This document shows positions 62,590 through 64,000 of a stretch of 64,000 nucleotides of DNA, in pieces (within the stretch, counting starts at the first letter, position 1; each line of letters opens with the position of its first letter). Location: positions 10,110,001-10,174,000 of the forward strand of contig NC_135054.1 in the NCBI RefSeq assembly GCF_051014685.1, given 5' to 3'. The notes under the pieces were generated by a model that was not told where the DNA came from, ran no database searches, and saw only the letters and a list, made by a program, of their open reading frames with translations. This DNA comes from Ptiloglossa arizonensis. Lineage: Eukaryota > Arthropoda > Insecta > Hymenoptera > Colletidae. A program made the position numbers and the translations under genes.

Positions 62590-63120
62590 GTCGAACCGTT
62601 TACATACGGCCGACGCGCCGGTTTGGATGCCGCAACGTCACTGTCAACGTCGTTACATATTAAACATTACGGGAATCACGAGCGGTCGTTAAAGCGGACT
62701 GCCGCGGTGACGAACTCTCGCGCGAGTGTTCGCGACACTTTGTTTTCCACGCGGCGATATTTCCACGGGTACTCTTCGAGCCGTGTACGGAGCCTTTTGC
62801 TTTGCTCGTTTCCTCCGGGCAACGGGCGAGATCCGTTAGTTCGCGGTGTCGTTGTTTCGACGGTTGTTTCGTGCTTCTTCGCCACGCTCGCGGGCGAAAC
62901 TTCGCGGTGGTCCGAAATCATGGCCACCGACGGACGGGAAGTTGGTCCACGTGTGCGAGATAAATCGACGGGACACATGCTGGAATCCGCAACTGACGTG
63001 CCGAGTTTCGCGCAGTTCCCTGACCGAATAAAGCGGATCCAGAGAACGGGTTGACGATTTTAACACGTTTGCGAACGCTCCGGGGATGCTCAGGGATCCG
63101 TTGCACTTGTTCGAACGTTG
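62590..63120. promoter_or_regulatory. CpG-rich block with an ATG in good context
   Basis: CpG-dense sequence is open for 143 codons on the plus strand (62623-63054, TTG at its left edge), with 100-, 76- and 62-codon minus frames overlapping it. Within it an ATG at 62920 sits in a favourable insect context (AATCATGGCC) and gives a 44-residue product starting MATDGREVG. No domain is recognised. It may be a promoter with an upstream open frame, an untranslated exon or chance. The block directly precedes the satellite-like array. Confidence 0.23.
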
Positions 63121-63174
63121 CGCAACGGTTTCATGGAATATTGTACGGTCGAAGGCGATGTACCCGGTAGTTGC

Positions 63175-64000
63175 GATGGGATCGATTCAACGACAGACTT
63201 GTTAACACCGATACGTACTGTGATATCGTAATTTTAGCGTAGGCTTAGGAAAACGTAGCTTTAAGAGAGTGTAATTTTAAGGATAGCGCTTGAAAGCGGG
63301 TTAGGATTTTTCCTTCTTTCGGAAGAAAAGGCAGTGTTGAGCTGAGAGTTGTGATGGAAGCGATTCAACGACAGACTTGTCAACACCGATACGTACTGTG
63401 ATATCGTAATTTTAGCGTAGGCTTAGGAAAACGTAGCTTTAAGAGAGTGTAATTTTAAAGATGGTGCTTGAAAGCGGGTTAGGACTTTTTTTTCGAAAGA
63501 AAAGGAAGTGTTGAGTCGAGAATCGTGATGAAATCGATTCGACAGACTTGTTAACACCGATACGTACTGTGATATCGTAATTTTAGCGTTGGTTTAGGAA
63601 AACGTAGCTTTAAGAGAATATAATTTTAAGGATAGTGCTTGAAAGCGGGTTAGGACTTTTCCTTCTTTCGGAAGAAAAGGCAGTGTTGAGCTGAAAGTCG
63701 CGATGGGATCGATTCGACAGACTTGTTAACATTGTTACGTATTGTGGTATCGTAATTTTAGCGAAGGCTTAAGAAAACGTAGCTTTAAGAGAATATAATT
63801 TTAAGGATGATACTTGAAAACGATTTAGGACTTTTCTTTTTTCAAAAGAAAAGGCAGTGTTGAGCCGAGAGTCGTGAAGGGGTCAATTTAATGACAGACT
63901 TGTTAACACCGATACGTATTGTGGTATCGTAATTTTGTGTAGGCTTAAGAAAACGTAGCTTTAAGATAATGTAATTTTAAGGATAGTGTTTGAAAGCGAA
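63175..64000. repeat. Satellite-like tandem array, ~175-bp unit, runs off the window
   Basis: Unit starts (GATGG or GA(T/A)(G/A)(A/G)) fall at 63175, 63353, 63527, 63702 and 63876, i.e. periods of 178, 174, 175 and 174 bp. Every unit contains GACAGACTTGT(T/C)AACA, ATCGTAATTTT, AAAACGTAGCTTTAAGA and AAAAGG(A/C)AGTGTTGAG. Units are closely similar but not identical. The array is at least 4.7 units long, and its right end lies outside the window. The period is close to one nucleosome repeat. Confidence 0.95.

Noticed and set aside
1..64000. tRNA genes, CRISPR arrays, operons and bacterial promoters
   Set aside because: No A-box/B-box pair with a cloverleaf was seen by eye, the repeats are not spacer-interleaved, and the composition is that of an insect nuclear genome. 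A tRNA scan could still find one I missed.

Overview
This window looks like nuclear DNA of an insect, most likely a hymenopteran and possibly a bee. It is AT-rich, yet CpG is not depleted: TCG, CGA and TTCGAA words occur throughout. Interspersed repeats are sparse and short. The one short mobile element with intact ends carries a mariner-type terminal repeat (TTGGGTTGTTCGGAAAGTCA) of the kind common in ants and bees. The taxon is an inference; no host gene fixes it. I could not recognise a single host protein-coding exon, tRNA, rRNA or known microRNA on either strand. The longest open frames (238, 199 and 188 codons) are overlapping, compositionally biased frames with no domain I can name. The window is best read as a long intron or an intergenic stretch. 

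Layout. From 0 to 9 kb the sequence is mostly unique, with two CpG-rich blocks that look regulatory (2.1-3.25 and 5.7-6.5 kb) and a 213-bp tandem repeat (5.06-5.66 kb). From 10 to 13 kb there is a complete 106-bp mariner MITE, a CpG-rich block, a 222-bp-spaced duplication, a perfect 12-bp hairpin, a purine-rich strand and a possible TTAA-type MITE. From 13 to 24.5 kb lie unique sequence, a ~148-bp tandem repeat (18.6-19.07 kb) and a long GC-richer zone (19.2-22.3 kb). At 24.8-25.9 kb there is a decayed Tc1-like transposon. Its transposase N-terminal half is still legible, with stops, a frameshift, loss of the first catalytic Asp and deletion of the C-terminal half. At 29.55-29.78 kb two full CRE palindromes and four CCAAT boxes sit in a dyad-symmetric arrangement. 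From 33.3 to 42.1 kb there are three diverged copies of a short TTAACCC-ended element (piggyBac-like termini). A GC-rich block lies at 42.6-43.5 kb. From 45 to 64 kb there are microsatellites, a 15-bp and a 43-bp minisatellite, further regulatory-looking blocks (46.5, 51.2, 53.5 and 62.6 kb), a ~200-bp and a 306-bp tandem repeat, and a ~175-bp satellite-like array that runs off the right edge. 

The most notable points are: (1) the CRE/CCAAT dyad; (2) a pair of motifs shared by two blocks 48 kb apart (GGTCCAATTAACG with CGTCCTAAT); (3) the previously unlabelled TTAACCC element family; (4) several unrelated low-copy tandem arrays with units of 43 to 310 bp, ending in a nucleosome-length array at the right edge. 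No multi-gene system, CRISPR array or operon is present. All regulatory calls are motif-based and weak without cross-species alignment.
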